A DNA stretch of 64,000 bases from Yersinia massiliensis CCUG 53443 (GTDB lineage Bacteria > Pseudomonadota > Gammaproteobacteria > Enterobacterales > Enterobacteriaceae). The position numbers were made by a program, and so were the translations under genes. Position 1 is the first letter of the stretch; each line of letters starts with the position of its first letter. The DNA lies in contig NZ_HE997643.1 in assembly GCF_000312485.1 (NCBI RefSeq), positions 1,891,541 through 1,955,540 on the forward strand. The letters are read 5' to 3'. The notes beneath the pieces are model-generated. The model did not search any database. It was not told the DNA's origin and saw only the letters and a program-made list of their open reading frames with translations. This document shows positions 9,930 through 19,995 of the stretch, piece by piece.

Positions 9930-9965
9930 ATGTTTCTCCATGAAATTCTTGCTAGCCCCTTACAC

Positions 9966-11186
9966 TTAAGGGGTCTGCTTATTTATCTCAACATTTATCG
10001 TCTGAGGCTGCCCTTTTCCACTGAAATCCTGCACATTGCTTTCGCCATACCAGTCACCCGACTGAGGATTGACCGTGCCATCTCGCGAAATACGCGCACG
10101 CACTTTTACCTGCTGCAACGATGAAAGCAAGCGCTCAGGCATCATTGCATTGCTGTCATCCAGCGCGATAGATAGCGGGAATCGACTCAACGGTAATTGC
10201 TTTACGGCAACCGGCACCGGATTTGTGCCATCGGTTACCGATAAAATCAGTGTTCCCTGTTGGGGTAGCTGTCGGGTAGCTTCAGATGATAGTGAAACCT
10301 CTATTCCCAGTGTAGCTGTTTCCTGCCCAGCCTGTAATTTGGCTTGTGCAATACTGCGTTTTATCACTTCTACGCGTGAATCGCCAGCCGGCAGCAATTT
10401 TAGCATAACTTCCCATGCGCCAATGGCTTGTTTGAAATCGCCTTGCTCAAAAGCATTAAAAGCTAATAAGCTCATGGCTCGCAGATTGTTGTGATCCTGC
10501 CCCACCATGCTCCGCAGCATCTGAGTGGCTAACTGATTATCTTGTGGATCGTTGGAACGTGTCAGCACTTCTGCATAACCGAATCTGACATCATCATTCG
10601 TCGGTGCGAGTTGGTAGGCTTTGGCAAAAGCTTGAGTCGCGGTCGTGGCGTTATTGAGCGCCATCCCGACTCGACCCAGCATCATCCAATCGTCAACATT
10701 ACCTGAATCATGCTGCAAAGACGTCCGCAACCCCAGCCCTAAACGCGCGATCTCTTCCATGGTGAGGGGTTCAGCTCGTTCATTGGCCACTCTGGCACGT
10801 AACTCTGGCATTTGCGCGTCGACCTGATGCCATGCTTGCACCTGTGTTAAACCACCCGTTTTTAGGTATAGGCCCACAGAAAGCAGCACCATAATAATGA
10901 CGCCAGGCACTAGCGCCCAGCGGTTGATTAGGCGTGTGGCTTCTTCTGCTTGCTGGGGAATATCTGTCAGTAGATTTTGTTGCAGCTCTTGAATCAATTC
11001 AGGCCGCTGCTCAACGACACCTTGTGCTTCATCTTCGGCCAGTTCAGATAATCGGTCTTGATAAATAGCCTTGTTGAGCGCATCTCGGGTCGTCACCCCG
11101 GAAGGGTTATTCTGTCGCATGGCCGGAATGACCAATAAGGCACCCGCAACCGCCAGTAAAATAATCACTATCAGCCAAAAAGCCAT
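9966..11186 (-). CDS. ccmI: CcmI, cytochrome c maturation apocytochrome chaperone
   Basis: CcmI binds apocytochrome c and presents it to the haem ligation machinery. The 406-residue protein has an N-terminal membrane segment (residues 2-22), a cytoplasmic loop, a second membrane segment near 90-110, and a periplasmic domain with TPR-like helices. It is the last gene of the ccm operon. In E. coli this function is fused to the C-terminus of CcmH; here the two are separate. Its start shares a base with the ccmH stop. Confidence 0.93.
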   Translation of the reverse strand: MAFWLIVIILLAVAGALLVIPAMRQNNPSGVTTRDALNKAIYQDRLSELAEDEAQGVVEQRPELIQELQQNLLTDIPQQAEEATRLINRWALVPGVIIMVLLSVGLYLKTGGLTQVQAWHQVDAQMPELRARVANERAEPLTMEEIARLGLGLRTSLQHDSGNVDDWMMLGRVGMALNNATTATQAFAKAYQLAPTNDDVRFGYAEVLTRSNDPQDNQLATQMLRSMVGQDHNNLRAMSLLAFNAFEQGDFKQAIGAWEVMLKLLPAGDSRVEVIKRSIAQAKLQAGQETATLGIEVSLSSEATRQLPQQGTLILSVTDGTNPVPVAVKQLPLSRFPLSIALDDSNAMMPERLLSSLQQVKVRARISRDGTVNPQSGDWYGESNVQDFSGKGQPQTINVEINKQTP

Positions 11187-11668
11187 TATGGTTTTTTCCT
11201 GTCAGTCTGTTCTGATTGGGTCGAATGTTCGGTTAACAGTTTTTGTAATCGCTGCTGCTCCTGCTCAGAAAGTGGCACGTCTTTCTCCACCCGCCGACGG
11301 GCGCGTAAAACAACCACTGTTGCACCGATAAGCACAAACAGCGCGGGCCCAACCCATAAGATGATTGTCGCGGCTGTCACGGGGGGCTCATAAGTCACGA
11401 AGTTGCCGTAACGGGCCACCATATAATCAATGATTTGCTGTTTGGAGTTCCCCTGCTGCTGGAGTTCGTACACCTTTCCACGCATATCCGCGGCAATGAT
11501 GGCATTGGAATCAGCAATGCTGTTGTTCTGGCATTTAGGGCAACGTAACTGCTCGGTCAGCTCGCGATACTGCTGCTCCTGCGCCTCAGATTTAAAGGTG
11601 TAGGTATCGATGGCCGCAAAGACACTCCAACTCAGCATCAGGCCAAACATCAGGCTCAGTAATTTCAT
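11186..11668 (-). CDS. ccmH: CcmH, cytochrome c maturation thiol reductant
   Basis: CcmH helps reduce the CXXCH motif of apocytochrome c before haem attachment. The 160-residue protein has a signal peptide, the family motif LRCPKC at residues 41-46 (Cys43 and Cys46 redox pair), the ARYGNFVTYEPP segment, and a C-terminal membrane helix near 105-125. It lacks the C-terminal TPR extension of the E. coli fusion. It overlaps ccmG by a few bases. Confidence 0.95.
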   Translation of the reverse strand: MKLLSLMFGLMLSWSVFAAIDTYTFKSEAQEQQYRELTEQLRCPKCQNNSIADSNAIIAADMRGKVYELQQQGNSKQQIIDYMVARYGNFVTYEPPVTAATIILWVGPALFVLIGATVVVLRARRRVEKDVPLSEQEQQRLQKLLTEHSTQSEQTDRKKP

Positions 11669-12231
11669 GCGCCCCCCTGATACTTCTTATAAAGCGGTAG
11701 AATTTCTTGCAGCCAGACGCGATCATTAAGGTCACCGGCATGGCGATAACGAATAATACCTTGGCCATCGATCAAGAACGTTTCCGGCGCACCATAAACC
11801 CCCAAATCTAGCCCTAGCATGCCATTACCGTCGTACAAACTCAGCGCATAAGGATTGCCCAGTGAATTGAGCCACTGCACCGCTTTAGCGCGGTCGTCTT
11901 TATAGTTCAGCCCGACTACGCGAATACCTTGCGCGGCCAACTTATTCAGATACTCATGCTCAGCTCTGCAAGTCGGGCACCACGTCGCCCAAACATTCAG
12001 TAGCATCGGTTTGCCATCGTGCAACACCGCTTGATCAAAGGTTTTCCCCGGTTGATCGAGCGACTCTAATTTGAACATGGGGACCGGTTTACCAATCAGC
12101 GCAGACTCTAGCATCGTAGGATCGTCGCCATTTGCATTGCGGGTCAGTTGCACTAAAAAGGCCACCACCAGCAGCAAAAATAGTATCAACGGAATAAACA
12201 TCAGCTTATTAAATGAAGTTCCAGATTTCAT
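11665..12231 (-). CDS. ccmG: CcmG (DsbE), periplasmic thioredoxin-like protein
   Basis: CcmG is a membrane-anchored thioredoxin-fold reductant that keeps apocytochrome c cysteines or CcmH reduced. The 188-residue protein has an N-terminal anchor (residues 9-28) and the active site WATWCPTCRAE (Cys85, Cys88). The GVYGAPETFLID cis-proline loop comes after it. It overlaps both ccmF and ccmH by four bases, consistent with one polycistronic message. Confidence 0.96.
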   Translation of the reverse strand: MKSGTSFNKLMFIPLILFLLLVVAFLVQLTRNANGDDPTMLESALIGKPVPMFKLESLDQPGKTFDQAVLHDGKPMLLNVWATWCPTCRAEHEYLNKLAAQGIRVVGLNYKDDRAKAVQWLNSLGNPYALSLYDGNGMLGLDLGVYGAPETFLIDGQGIIRYRHAGDLNDRVWLQEILPLYKKYQGGA

Positions 12232-14186
12232 TGTTCAGCCCCAGATTTTAATTTTTTACTCATCCGATAGCGCGGATCGAACATGCAGAAGATGCCGCCG
12301 ATAGCCATAAACACCCCGCCGTACCAGATCCAACGCACAAAAGGTTTGTAATACAGGCGCACCGCCCACGAACCGTCATCCAGTTCTTCACCCAATGCGG
12401 CGTATAAATCCCGAGTCAAACCACCATCAATGGCCGCTTCCGTCATCATCGAACGGGCCACACTGTAATAGCGTTTTTCTGCATGTAAGGTCGCTTCCGG
12501 TTTGCCATGACGGGTCACATCAATGATCCCAACACCACCGGTATAGTTTGGCCCTTTAATGTCATGAACATCGCGGAAAACAAAGTGATAATCGTGAATA
12601 TCAATGCTATCACCTGCTTTCATGCGCACATCACGCTCGACACTGTAATTCTGGCTGAATGCAATCCCAATCACTGTTACCGCGACGCCTAAGTGGCCCA
12701 GCACCATACCCCAATGACTGCGAGAGAGATGGCGTAGACCTCGCCAAAAACCGTGGCGGTGCGTCGCGCGCTCATGCAACTCCATTAATGTCAGAATAAT
12801 CACCCAAATCGCCATCATTAATCCGACCACGGTCATTCCGACGATAGTGTCTTGCAGCAACCATGGCAACGAAATCGACAATAGCAAGGTGACGACCAAG
12901 GCCACACTCAAGCGTCGCCACAGCTTACTCGGTTCATCACGACGCCAACGGATCAGCGGCCCAATCCCCATCAACAGCGCCATGGGCGCCATCAGCCAAG
13001 TAAACATGGTATTAAAGAAAGGCTCACCGATAGAGATGCTGCCCAGCCCGAGCTGTTTATGCACCAACGGCAGTAATGTTCCAAGCAGCACCACCAGTGT
13101 GGCAGCAATCAACAACACATTATTGCCGAGCAAGAATGTCTCACGCGAGAACACTTCATGCTGAGTCCGGCTGCGCACTTGTGCGCCTTTGACTGCGTAA
13201 AGCAGCAGCGATCCGCCAATGACGATCACCAAGTAGGCCAGAATAAACATGCCGCGCGCCGGATCAGAGGCAAATGAATGCACCGACACCAGCACACCGG
13301 AACGCACCAAGAATGTCCCCATCAGGCACAGTGAAAATGCGCTGATAGCCAACAGTACCGTCCAAGCTTTGAAAGTACCGCGTTTTTCCGTGACAGCCAG
13401 CGAGTGAATCAGCGCGGTACCGGCTAACCAAGGCATAAAGGAGGCATTTTCGACCGGATCCCAGAACCACCAACCGCCCCAGCCAAGTTCATAGTAAGCC
13501 CACGCGGAACCCAGCACGATCCCCAAGGTCAGGAACACCCATGCGGCCTGAGTCCAAGGCCGTGACCAGCGCGCCCAAGCACTGTCGAGTCGACCGGCCA
13601 TTAATGAAGCAATGGCGAATGCAAAAGCCACGGAGAAACCGACGTAACCCATATACAGCAATGGCGGGTGGAATATCAGCCCGATATCCTGCAACAAAGG
13701 GTTCAGATCGTTGCCATCAATGGGGAAGTCCGGCAAGGTGCGAGTAAATGGATTCGAGGTCAGGATAATAAACAGCAGGAAGCCTGCCGTAATCATCCCC
13801 AACACTGAGAGCACTCTTGCCACCGCATCTTCAGGCATTGAACGGCTAAACAGCGCCACGGCTAACGACCAACAACTGAGTAGCAACACCCACAGCAGCA
13901 ACGAACCTTCATGCGCGCCCCAGCTCGCCGCGATCCGGTAATACACCGGCAGGTGCGAATTCGAGTTGGCCGCCACATAAGAGACAGTGAAATCATTCAC
14001 CACAAAGGCATAAATCAGGCATATAAATGAAAGCGCGATCGTCGCGAACATGCCATAAGTCAGTGGCCTGCCGGTTGCCATCATGCGGGCATCTTGACGT
14101 GCCGACCCCCATTGTGGATAAAAGCTCAGTAGCAGCGAAATGGCGAGGGCCAGACATAACAGAAAACTGCCAATTTCAGGCATCAT
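12228..14186 (-). CDS. ccmF: CcmF, haem lyase subunit
   Basis: CcmF takes haem from CcmE and joins it to apocytochrome c. The 652-residue polytopic membrane protein contains the tryptophan-rich WWD haem-handling motif ([19 protein letters not shown], in the first half) flanked by many hydrophobic helices, and a C-terminal periplasmic domain followed by a last helix. Length is normal for the family. It overlaps ccmE and ccmG by four bases each. Confidence 0.96.
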   Translation of the reverse strand: MMPEIGSFLLCLALAISLLLSFYPQWGSARQDARMMATGRPLTYGMFATIALSFICLIYAFVVNDFTVSYVAANSNSHLPVYYRIAASWGAHEGSLLLWVLLLSCWSLAVALFSRSMPEDAVARVLSVLGMITAGFLLFIILTSNPFTRTLPDFPIDGNDLNPLLQDIGLIFHPPLLYMGYVGFSVAFAFAIASLMAGRLDSAWARWSRPWTQAAWVFLTLGIVLGSAWAYYELGWGGWWFWDPVENASFMPWLAGTALIHSLAVTEKRGTFKAWTVLLAISAFSLCLMGTFLVRSGVLVSVHSFASDPARGMFILAYLVIVIGGSLLLYAVKGAQVRSRTQHEVFSRETFLLGNNVLLIAATLVVLLGTLLPLVHKQLGLGSISIGEPFFNTMFTWLMAPMALLMGIGPLIRWRRDEPSKLWRRLSVALVVTLLLSISLPWLLQDTIVGMTVVGLMMAIWVIILTLMELHERATHRHGFWRGLRHLSRSHWGMVLGHLGVAVTVIGIAFSQNYSVERDVRMKAGDSIDIHDYHFVFRDVHDIKGPNYTGGVGIIDVTRHGKPEATLHAEKRYYSVARSMMTEAAIDGGLTRDLYAALGEELDDGSWAVRLYYKPFVRWIWYGGVFMAIGGIFCMFDPRYRMSKKLKSGAEQ

Positions 14187-14677
14187 GAGGCATTGCCCCC
14201 GCTGTTGGCATTGTTGTAAACCTCAGCAGGACGCGTATGGTTTTCTTTCATCGCTTCTTTAACTTCTGGTGGGGTGTATTTCTCATCATGCTTTGCCAGC
14301 ACTTCTTTGGCGTTAATGGTATTGCCTTCGGCGAACACGCCTTGAGCGACCACACCCTGCCCTTCGCGGAACAGATCAGGCAGAATGCCGGTATAAGTGA
14401 CGGTGACGACACCTCGCGCATCGTAAACCTTAAAACTCATTTCCAGCGTTTTATCATCCCGCTTGACGGAACCCGGCATGACCATGCCGCCGATGCGCAA
14501 ACGTTGGCCAATTTCTGGCATCTCATGACGTTCGCCTTTGCCCTCGATGATCTCGCCCGGCGTATAAAACAAATCAATATTGGCGCGTAATGCATAGAGC
14601 ACCAGTGTGGTGGTCAAACCAAGACCGATGAGCACCGCTAACGCCAGATAGAGCCGGCTTTTTCTGCGTGGGTTCAC
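14183..14677 (-). CDS. ccmE: CcmE, periplasmic haem chaperone
   Basis: CcmE binds haem covalently through a histidine and hands it to CcmF. The 164-residue protein has one N-terminal membrane anchor (about residues 9-29), an OB-fold domain, and the haem-binding His130 in [13 protein letters not shown]. Both the position and the nearby tyrosine agree with E. coli CcmE. It overlaps ccmD by four bases. Confidence 0.96.
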   Translation of the reverse strand: MNPRRKSRLYLALAVLIGLGLTTTLVLYALRANIDLFYTPGEIIEGKGERHEMPEIGQRLRIGGMVMPGSVKRDDKTLEMSFKVYDARGVVTVTYTGILPDLFREGQGVVAQGVFAEGNTINAKEVLAKHDEKYTPPEVKEAMKENHTRPAEVYNNANSGGNAS

Positions 14678-14892
14678 TGGTGTCCCTCCTGCGAATGAGC
14701 TACATGCTCGCGAATACGCTGCTCTCTGGCTTGGCGGCGCTGGATATCCGCGATTAATTGTTTATGCTGCCACAGGGTATGTAGGTAGAGGCCCAGCATC
14801 GAGACTAAGGTGATCGCGACGGCCAACCAGACATAAAAGGCGTAGCCGCCCATGGCAAAAAATGCCGTCCAAGAATCAAAAGCCGGTTTCAT
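14674..14892 (-). CDS. ccmD: CcmD, small membrane component of the haem exporter
   Basis: CcmD is a short single-span protein needed to release holo-CcmE from CcmABC. The 72-residue product has one hydrophobic helix (about residues 14-36) and a charged, arginine-rich cytoplasmic tail. It lies between ccmC and ccmE with four-base overlaps at both ends. Confidence 0.93.
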   Translation of the reverse strand: MKPAFDSWTAFFAMGGYAFYVWLAVAITLVSMLGLYLHTLWQHKQLIADIQRRQAREQRIREHVAHSQEGHQ

Positions 14893-15626
14893 ACACGAGG
14901 CTCCTTACGCAATAAGGCACTGACCCAAGGGCGATGACGTTCTTGCTGCAAAATCAGATTGCGCAAGCGCATTAAAGTGAGGGTGATAAAGCACAATAAA
15001 TACCCGAATATTGCCCAGCGCAGCGGTGAACGCATGCTCGAATCAATACTTTGCTGCATGTTGGTTGAACCTTGATGCAAGGTGTTCCACCAAACAACGG
15101 AATAATGAATGATAGGAATATTCACCACGCCCACTAAGACCAAAATACCGGCGGCACGCCCGGCCAATTTGCGATCTTCAAAGGCGTTATACAGGGCGAT
15201 CACCCCGAGATAGAGGAACAACAGCACCAACTCAGAAGTCAATCGCGCATCCCAGACCCACCAAGTTCCCCACATCGGTTTACCCCAGGTGGAACCGGTC
15301 GCTAACGCGATAAAGGTAAATACCGCGCCAACGGGTGCCATGGCGGCGAGCACGTTTTCGGACATTTTCATTTGCCAGACCAAGCCAACAAACGCCGCAA
15401 TAGCCATCGACATATAGATGCCCATCGACCAGATGGCCGCCGGAACATGTATATAGATGATACGGAAGCTGTCACCTTGCTGGTAATCCGAAGGGGCGAA
15501 ACCAAATCCCCACACCCAACCGACGATCAAGCAGATGGCAGCGCCAATGCCCAGCCACGGAATAAATCGGCCACACAACTGATATAGCCGTTCGGGTTTT
15601 GCCAATTGATGAAACCATTTCCACAT
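14889..15626 (-). CDS. ccmC: CcmC, haem delivery membrane protein
   Basis: CcmC loads haem onto CcmE in the periplasm. The 245-residue protein has about six membrane helices and the WWD motif (WGTWWVWDARLTSELVLLFLYLG), with conserved histidines in the flanking periplasmic loops (YIHVPAA and IHYSVVWW). It is separated from ccmB by 193 bases, a wider gap than elsewhere in this tightly overlapping operon. Confidence 0.96.
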   Translation of the reverse strand: MWKWFHQLAKPERLYQLCGRFIPWLGIGAAICLIVGWVWGFGFAPSDYQQGDSFRIIYIHVPAAIWSMGIYMSMAIAAFVGLVWQMKMSENVLAAMAPVGAVFTFIALATGSTWGKPMWGTWWVWDARLTSELVLLFLYLGVIALYNAFEDRKLAGRAAGILVLVGVVNIPIIHYSVVWWNTLHQGSTNMQQSIDSSMRSPLRWAIFGYLLCFITLTLMRLRNLILQQERHRPWVSALLRKEPRV

Positions 15627-15819
15627 TTTTCATTGCTCACATTGAAATTGGATGGATATCGCCACATTGGCAATCCCATGCAGGGTACGGCGCACAATCT
15701 GCTCTGATTCGCGTTGGCTACCGCGTTTAAGCGTCTGAAAATCGGTACTTATTTTATTGCTGTTTTTTACTGCACCTATTCTTCTAATGGGCAGCCTGTT
15801 AGCTGCCAAGGATGAGCCA
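15627..15819. other. Unusually wide ccmB-ccmC gap
   Basis: All other ccm junctions here overlap or touch, but 193 bases separate ccmB and ccmC. A 66-codon GTG-initiated frame (15630-15830, minus strand) spans it and stops just before ccmC. It has no recognised motif and no convincing ribosome site, so it is not called as a gene. A small hairpin (GGCAGC/GCTGCC, about 15791-15809) is present. Confidence 0.4.
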
Positions 15820-16479
15820 CTAGTGCACACTCACTCTCAATGCGGCAGCGGTAGCAAAAGGGGCAAGTGTTGCACTGCCTGCTAGCATCGCCCCGAGAAT
15901 GGCCAGATAACCATCAATCGGCAGAGACATAGATGCTGCATCAATGGCCGCCGTAGCAAATATCAACACTGGGATATACAACGGCAGCACTAATAAGCTC
16001 AGCAAGACCCCGCCTTTACGCAACCCCACGGTCAGCGCGACGCCAATGGCGCCAATAAAACTTAAGGTCGGCGTCCCCAACAATAACGTTAACGCCATGG
16101 CAATCGCGGTATTGCTATCGAGGGAAAGCAACAACGCCACCAGCGGCGATAAAATTAGTAACGGCAACCCAGTGACAACCCAGTGAGCACACACTTTGCC
16201 TAATACCGTGAGCGCTAGTGGTGTTGGCAATAGCAGCAGTTGCTCAAGCGACCCATCGAGGAAATCATCACGGAATAATCGTTCCAGCGATAATAACGAG
16301 GCTAACAAGGCGGCGACCCAAACAATACCAGGGGCCATACGCGCTAATAATTGTGGTTCAGGGCCAATACCCAACGGAAACAAGGTGATGACAATCAGAA
16401 AAAACCAGAGTGGGTTAACGATTTCCCCACCTTTCCGGAAGGCTATTTTTAGTTCACGGCGCAACACGCTGATAAACAT
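15820..16479 (-). CDS. ccmB: CcmB, haem exporter membrane subunit
   Basis: CcmB is the integral membrane partner of the ATPase CcmA in the complex that releases haem-loaded CcmE. The 219-residue protein has about six hydrophobic helices, an N-terminal RRELKIAFRKGGE cytoplasmic segment, and the family C-terminus FATAAALRVSV. Its start overlaps the ccmA stop by one base. Confidence 0.95.
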   Translation of the reverse strand: MFISVLRRELKIAFRKGGEIVNPLWFFLIVITLFPLGIGPEPQLLARMAPGIVWVAALLASLLSLERLFRDDFLDGSLEQLLLLPTPLALTVLGKVCAHWVVTGLPLLILSPLVALLLSLDSNTAIAMALTLLLGTPTLSFIGAIGVALTVGLRKGGVLLSLLVLPLYIPVLIFATAAIDAASMSLPIDGYLAILGAMLAGSATLAPFATAAALRVSVH

Positions 16480-17105
16480 TAACTCTCCTGCGTGTTGATG
16501 AGGCGGATTTTACGCACCTGTTGGCCGACGGTATCCAAATCCTGATGCGTGGTCAGCAGTACCATGCCCCCTTTAGCGGCATGGGCGACAAACAGGGCTA
16601 ACAATGTACTCACCCCTTGCTTGTCGATGGCGGTCAAGGGTTCATCCAAAATCCATAACGGCGACTGACTCAGCCATAAACGCGCGAGTGCGACCCGCCG
16701 TTGCTGCCCTGCGGATAACTGTGAGACAGGTAAATCTTCGTATCCCACCAGCCCCACCTGAGCCAATGCCTGCCAGATTGCGGCGCTATCCACCTTTTGA
16801 AACACCGACTGATAAAATGCCAAGTTTTCAAAAGGTGTCAGAACCGTTTTAATACCCGGTTGGTGACCTAGAAACAGTAAATCTTGGTGATATCGGGCGC
16901 GATCACGGCGGATATTTTCCCCCAGCCAATTCACTTGCCCTTCATCCGCATCCGCAAGCCCGGCTAAGATACGCAGCAAACTGGTTTTACCCGCCCCGTT
17001 CTGCCCCTCAACCTGCACAATTTCGCCCGCCGCCACACAAAAACTTAACCTGTGGAATAAGCGACGTTCATCTCGAATGCAGGTCAGATTTTTTGCTTCC
17101 AGCAT
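16479..17105 (-). CDS. ccmA: CcmA, ABC-type ATPase of the haem exporter
   Basis: CcmA supplies ATP hydrolysis for release of holo-CcmE from CcmC. The 208-residue protein has a Walker A motif GQNGAGKT (residues 34-41), the ABC signature LSAGQQRR, a Walker B LWILDEP, and a switch histidine in LLTTHQDL. It is the first gene of the operon ccmABCDEFGHI, which runs leftward to 9966 without an evident internal terminator. Confidence 0.96.
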   Translation of the reverse strand: MLEAKNLTCIRDERRLFHRLSFCVAAGEIVQVEGQNGAGKTSLLRILAGLADADEGQVNWLGENIRRDRARYHQDLLFLGHQPGIKTVLTPFENLAFYQSVFQKVDSAAIWQALAQVGLVGYEDLPVSQLSAGQQRRVALARLWLSQSPLWILDEPLTAIDKQGVSTLLALFVAHAAKGGMVLLTTHQDLDTVGQQVRKIRLINTQES

Positions 17106-17435
17106 GACGAATTTTCTTCCACCGTAGGATTGTTCGCTCAGGAAAACCGAATGATAACATAAGGCTTAATCCTTACGTAGCTTGGGTCTAACGCTATCCC
17201 TACCCTTATAGAGGTATTATTCGGTATAAGATCAAATTTCTGTAGAAAAAACCAACAGCGTTAAAGTTTGGTTACTTTTTTTTATCAAAATCACAATAAA
17301 TCTCGACGCAGAATCCTCTCATTCTCGCCGGTAAAACTTCTTGAATCATCATTAGCGACTATGCTTATCACTGTTGCTTTTCCTTACTTACCCTCCCGAT
17401 AACCGTGACTTTCTCTACCTTTCAGGAAACCTCTT
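17106..17435. other. Divergent intergenic region between ccmA and yfdC
   Basis: No gene is seen. Because ccmA and yfdC diverge, both promoters should lie here; the region is AT-rich, with an ATCAAAATCA stretch at about 17284-17293 that could be half of an FNR-like site, but I cannot assign one with confidence. Confidence 0.35.
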
Positions 17436-18347
17436 ATGAGCGATGAAAAAGACTCTCTGGATGAGAATGAGCTAAAAGTGGAAAGCAATGAGCAACAGCA
17501 GGAGAAAGACATCGAAGTTAATGAGAAGAACTTGCCCTCCAAGGCAGCAGCCATCCATGAACTTATTCGGATGGATGGCGAAAAAGAGTTAGAGCGCGAC
17601 AGTTTCGCTTTACTGTGGTCGGCCATTGCGGCAGGCCTTTCTATCGGGGCATCGTTGCTTGGCAAAGGAATTTTTCACGCAAAATTGCCTGATACGCCTG
17701 CCAGTTTTTTACTGGAAAACATCGGGTATACCTTCGGATTTATTATTGTGATTATGGCTCGTCAACAGTTGTTCACCGAGAATACCGTCACCCCTGTGCT
17801 GCCCATTATGCAAAAACCCAGCCGCCAAAATTTCATTCTGCTATTTCGCCTTTGGGGGCTGGTATTATTGGGCAACTTGATTGGCACTGGGCTGGCCGCC
17901 TATTCCTTTATTTATATGCCAGTGTTCGATGATGCCACTCGCACGGCTTTTGTCAGCATTGCACAAGGTGTAATGGAAAGTACTGCGGGGGAGATGTTTG
18001 CTAAAGGGATATTCTCCGGCTGGATCATTGCCACTATGGTTTGGATGATGCCTTCGGCGGGCGGTGCTAAAATTTGGGTGATTTTCCTGATGACCTATTT
18101 AGTCGCGTTATGTGATTTGACTCATATTGTGGTCGGCTCCGTGGAAATCTTCTATCTGGTGTTTAACGGTTCTATCCCCTGGCAGCAATTTATTTACCCC
18201 TTCGCCCTCCCCACACTGGCGGGCAACATTATCGGCGGTACCTTTATTTTTGCTCTGATAAGCCATGCTCAGATTCGCAGTGATATGACCCATCGACCTA
18301 AAATAGGTGACAAAGTAGACAAAAAAACATCATCATCCCGCCAATAA
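17436..18347 (+). CDS. yfdC: YfdC, formate/nitrite transporter family membrane protein
   Basis: A member of the FocA/NirC channel superfamily, substrate not established. The 303-residue protein has a charged, glutamate-rich cytoplasmic N-terminus (about 60 residues), then about six membrane helices, with the family sequences in LLENIGYTFGFIIVIMARQQLFTENT and the GGAKIWVIFLMTYLVALCDLTHIVVGSVE region. A CAGGAAACC ribosome site precedes the ATG. In E. coli yfdC also sits between mlaA and argW. Confidence 0.93.
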   Translation: MSDEKDSLDENELKVESNEQQQEKDIEVNEKNLPSKAAAIHELIRMDGEKELERDSFALLWSAIAAGLSIGASLLGKGIFHAKLPDTPASFLLENIGYTFGFIIVIMARQQLFTENTVTPVLPIMQKPSRQNFILLFRLWGLVLLGNLIGTGLAAYSFIYMPVFDDATRTAFVSIAQGVMESTAGEMFAKGIFSGWIIATMVWMMPSAGGAKIWVIFLMTYLVALCDLTHIVVGSVEIFYLVFNGSIPWQQFIYPFALPTLAGNIIGGTFIFALISHAQIRSDMTHRPKIGDKVDKKTSSSRQ

Positions 18348-18516
18348 CGGCACGAAGAGCATGGCAGATAACGGTAACGTTGTGATTGTCGATAACACTT
18401 ATTCACTCTAAATTGGCGACAGAGTAACCAAACAGACGTCTAACTGCTTATTATCTGGGTCAAAATGCGTATAATGCTCCGGCACCACACATCGCCAACA
18501 CCCAGTTGATGATAGC

Positions 18517-18591
18517 GTCCCCGTAGTTAAACGGATATAACAAGCCCCTCCTAAGGGCTAGTTACTGGTTCGATTCCAGTCGGGGACACCA
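18517..18591 (+). tRNA. argW: tRNA-Arg (anticodon CCT), argW-type
   Basis: A full cloverleaf is present: 7-bp acceptor stem (18517-18523 with 18581-18587), anticodon stem AGCCC/GGGCT with anticodon CCT at 18550-18552, T arm with TTCGATT, and an encoded CCA at 18589-18591. It is the classic integration target for tyrosine-recombinase phages; the integrase follows directly in the same orientation. Confidence 0.97.
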
Positions 18592-18756
18592 CGACAAAAT
18601 CACCCCACGTTACCACGTCACACCAAAAACCCTTTTACAGCAACGCTCTCAGACAATCGATGTAACCACACATTACCACAAATAACCGTGAATAAAGTAT
18701 AAAGTGGGGGTAGTATCAGGGGTACTGAAACGACCTCCACATAGGATACCCCCGAA

Positions 18757-19935
18757 ATGCCACTATCAGCTAGGCAGGTAGAAACAGCTAAACCACAGGA
18801 AAAGGCCTATAAGCTTTCTGATGGTGGAGGTTTATTTTTGTATGTCTCTACCACTGGCGCTAAGTCATGGCGGCTCAAGTACAGAATTAACGGGAAAGAG
18901 AAACTACTGACCATTGGGTTGTTTCCAGCCACAACGCTAGCTGACGCACGTCAAAAGAGAGATGAAGCGAAATCACTACTTGCTGATGGTGTGGATCCAT
19001 CTCAAGACAAGAAAGCAAAAAAAGTCTCTCAGCGCATATCAGCGGAAAACACTTTCGAAGCTATTGCAAGAGAGTGGCACGGTTCAAAAAGGAAAGTATG
19101 GACACCCGACTACAGTGACCTAGTTATGTCTATGTTCGTGCGTGACGTTTTCCCTTTCATCGGACATATGCCAATAAAAGACGTAAAACCTTTAATGCTT
19201 TTGGATGTACTCAGAAAAATTGAAGGGCGCGGAGCTATGGAGATGGCGAGGAAAACAAGGCGGCGGTGCGGGGAGGTTTTTAAATACGCAATTGTTACTG
19301 GCCGAGCGGAATATAACCCTGCCCCAGATTTGACGGTAGCAATGACGCCACCAAATAGCACCCACTATCCATTCCTCACCGAGGCTGAAGTTCCAGATTT
19401 CATTATTGCGCTTAACTCATACTTTGGCAGTGTCATAGCTAAGGCCGCAACCCAGATATTAATGCTGACAGGATTGCGAACTAAAGAGCTGCGCCATGCT
19501 AAGTGGAGTGATGTTGATCTGGATGCTGCTATATGGACCATCCCAATTGAAGTGATGAAGAAACGCCGGTTGCATATTGTCCCGCTATCCAGCCAAGTCA
19601 TTAACTTGTTCAAACAGCTACAACCAATAACCGGACACTTTGAATTGGTCTTCCCTGGGCGTAATGACCGAACCAAGCCTATTAGTGAGAATACTGTCTT
19701 AGGGGTGATCCGCAGAGTTGGTTATGAGGGGAGAACATGCGGCCATGGCTTCAGACATCAAATGAGTTCAATACTCAATGAGCATGGTTTCGAGGGCGAT
19801 TGGGTAGAGAGACAACTGGCGCACTTAGATAAAAGTAAAATAAGAGGCGTTTATAACCACGCCCAATATATCGATGACAGAAAGCGCATGATGCAATGGT
19901 ATGCGGACTATCTTGATTCAATGGTCAGAAAGTAG
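18757..19935 (+). CDS. int: Prophage integrase, P4/CP4-57-type tyrosine recombinase
   Basis: Integrates and excises the prophage at argW. The 392-residue protein starts with the DUF4102-type N-terminal domain (LSDGGGLFLYVSTTGAKSWR), followed by a core-binding domain and the catalytic domain. The catalytic residues are Arg241 (GLRTKELRH), His330 and Arg333 (HGFRH), a downstream histidine (LAHLD), and nucleophile Tyr366 (GVYNHAQY). A GGGGGTA/TACCCCC dyad (18706-18712 and 18747-18753) flanks the start and could limit expression or bind Int. No xis gene is seen nearby. Confidence 0.95.
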   Translation: MPLSARQVETAKPQEKAYKLSDGGGLFLYVSTTGAKSWRLKYRINGKEKLLTIGLFPATTLADARQKRDEAKSLLADGVDPSQDKKAKKVSQRISAENTFEAIAREWHGSKRKVWTPDYSDLVMSMFVRDVFPFIGHMPIKDVKPLMLLDVLRKIEGRGAMEMARKTRRRCGEVFKYAIVTGRAEYNPAPDLTVAMTPPNSTHYPFLTEAEVPDFIIALNSYFGSVIAKAATQILMLTGLRTKELRHAKWSDVDLDAAIWTIPIEVMKKRRLHIVPLSSQVINLFKQLQPITGHFELVFPGRNDRTKPISENTVLGVIRRVGYEGRTCGHGFRHQMSSILNEHGFEGDWVERQLAHLDKSKIRGVYNHAQYIDDRKRMMQWYADYLDSMVRK

Positions 19936-19995
19936 ATTAACTGGCGTCATTTCGACGCCACCAACCTCATGGGCGTCCATGCCAGCCCACATAGA

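Noticed and set aside
15630..15830. A 66-codon GTG frame in the ccmB-ccmC gap
   Set aside because: No motif and a weak start; described as a gap instead.
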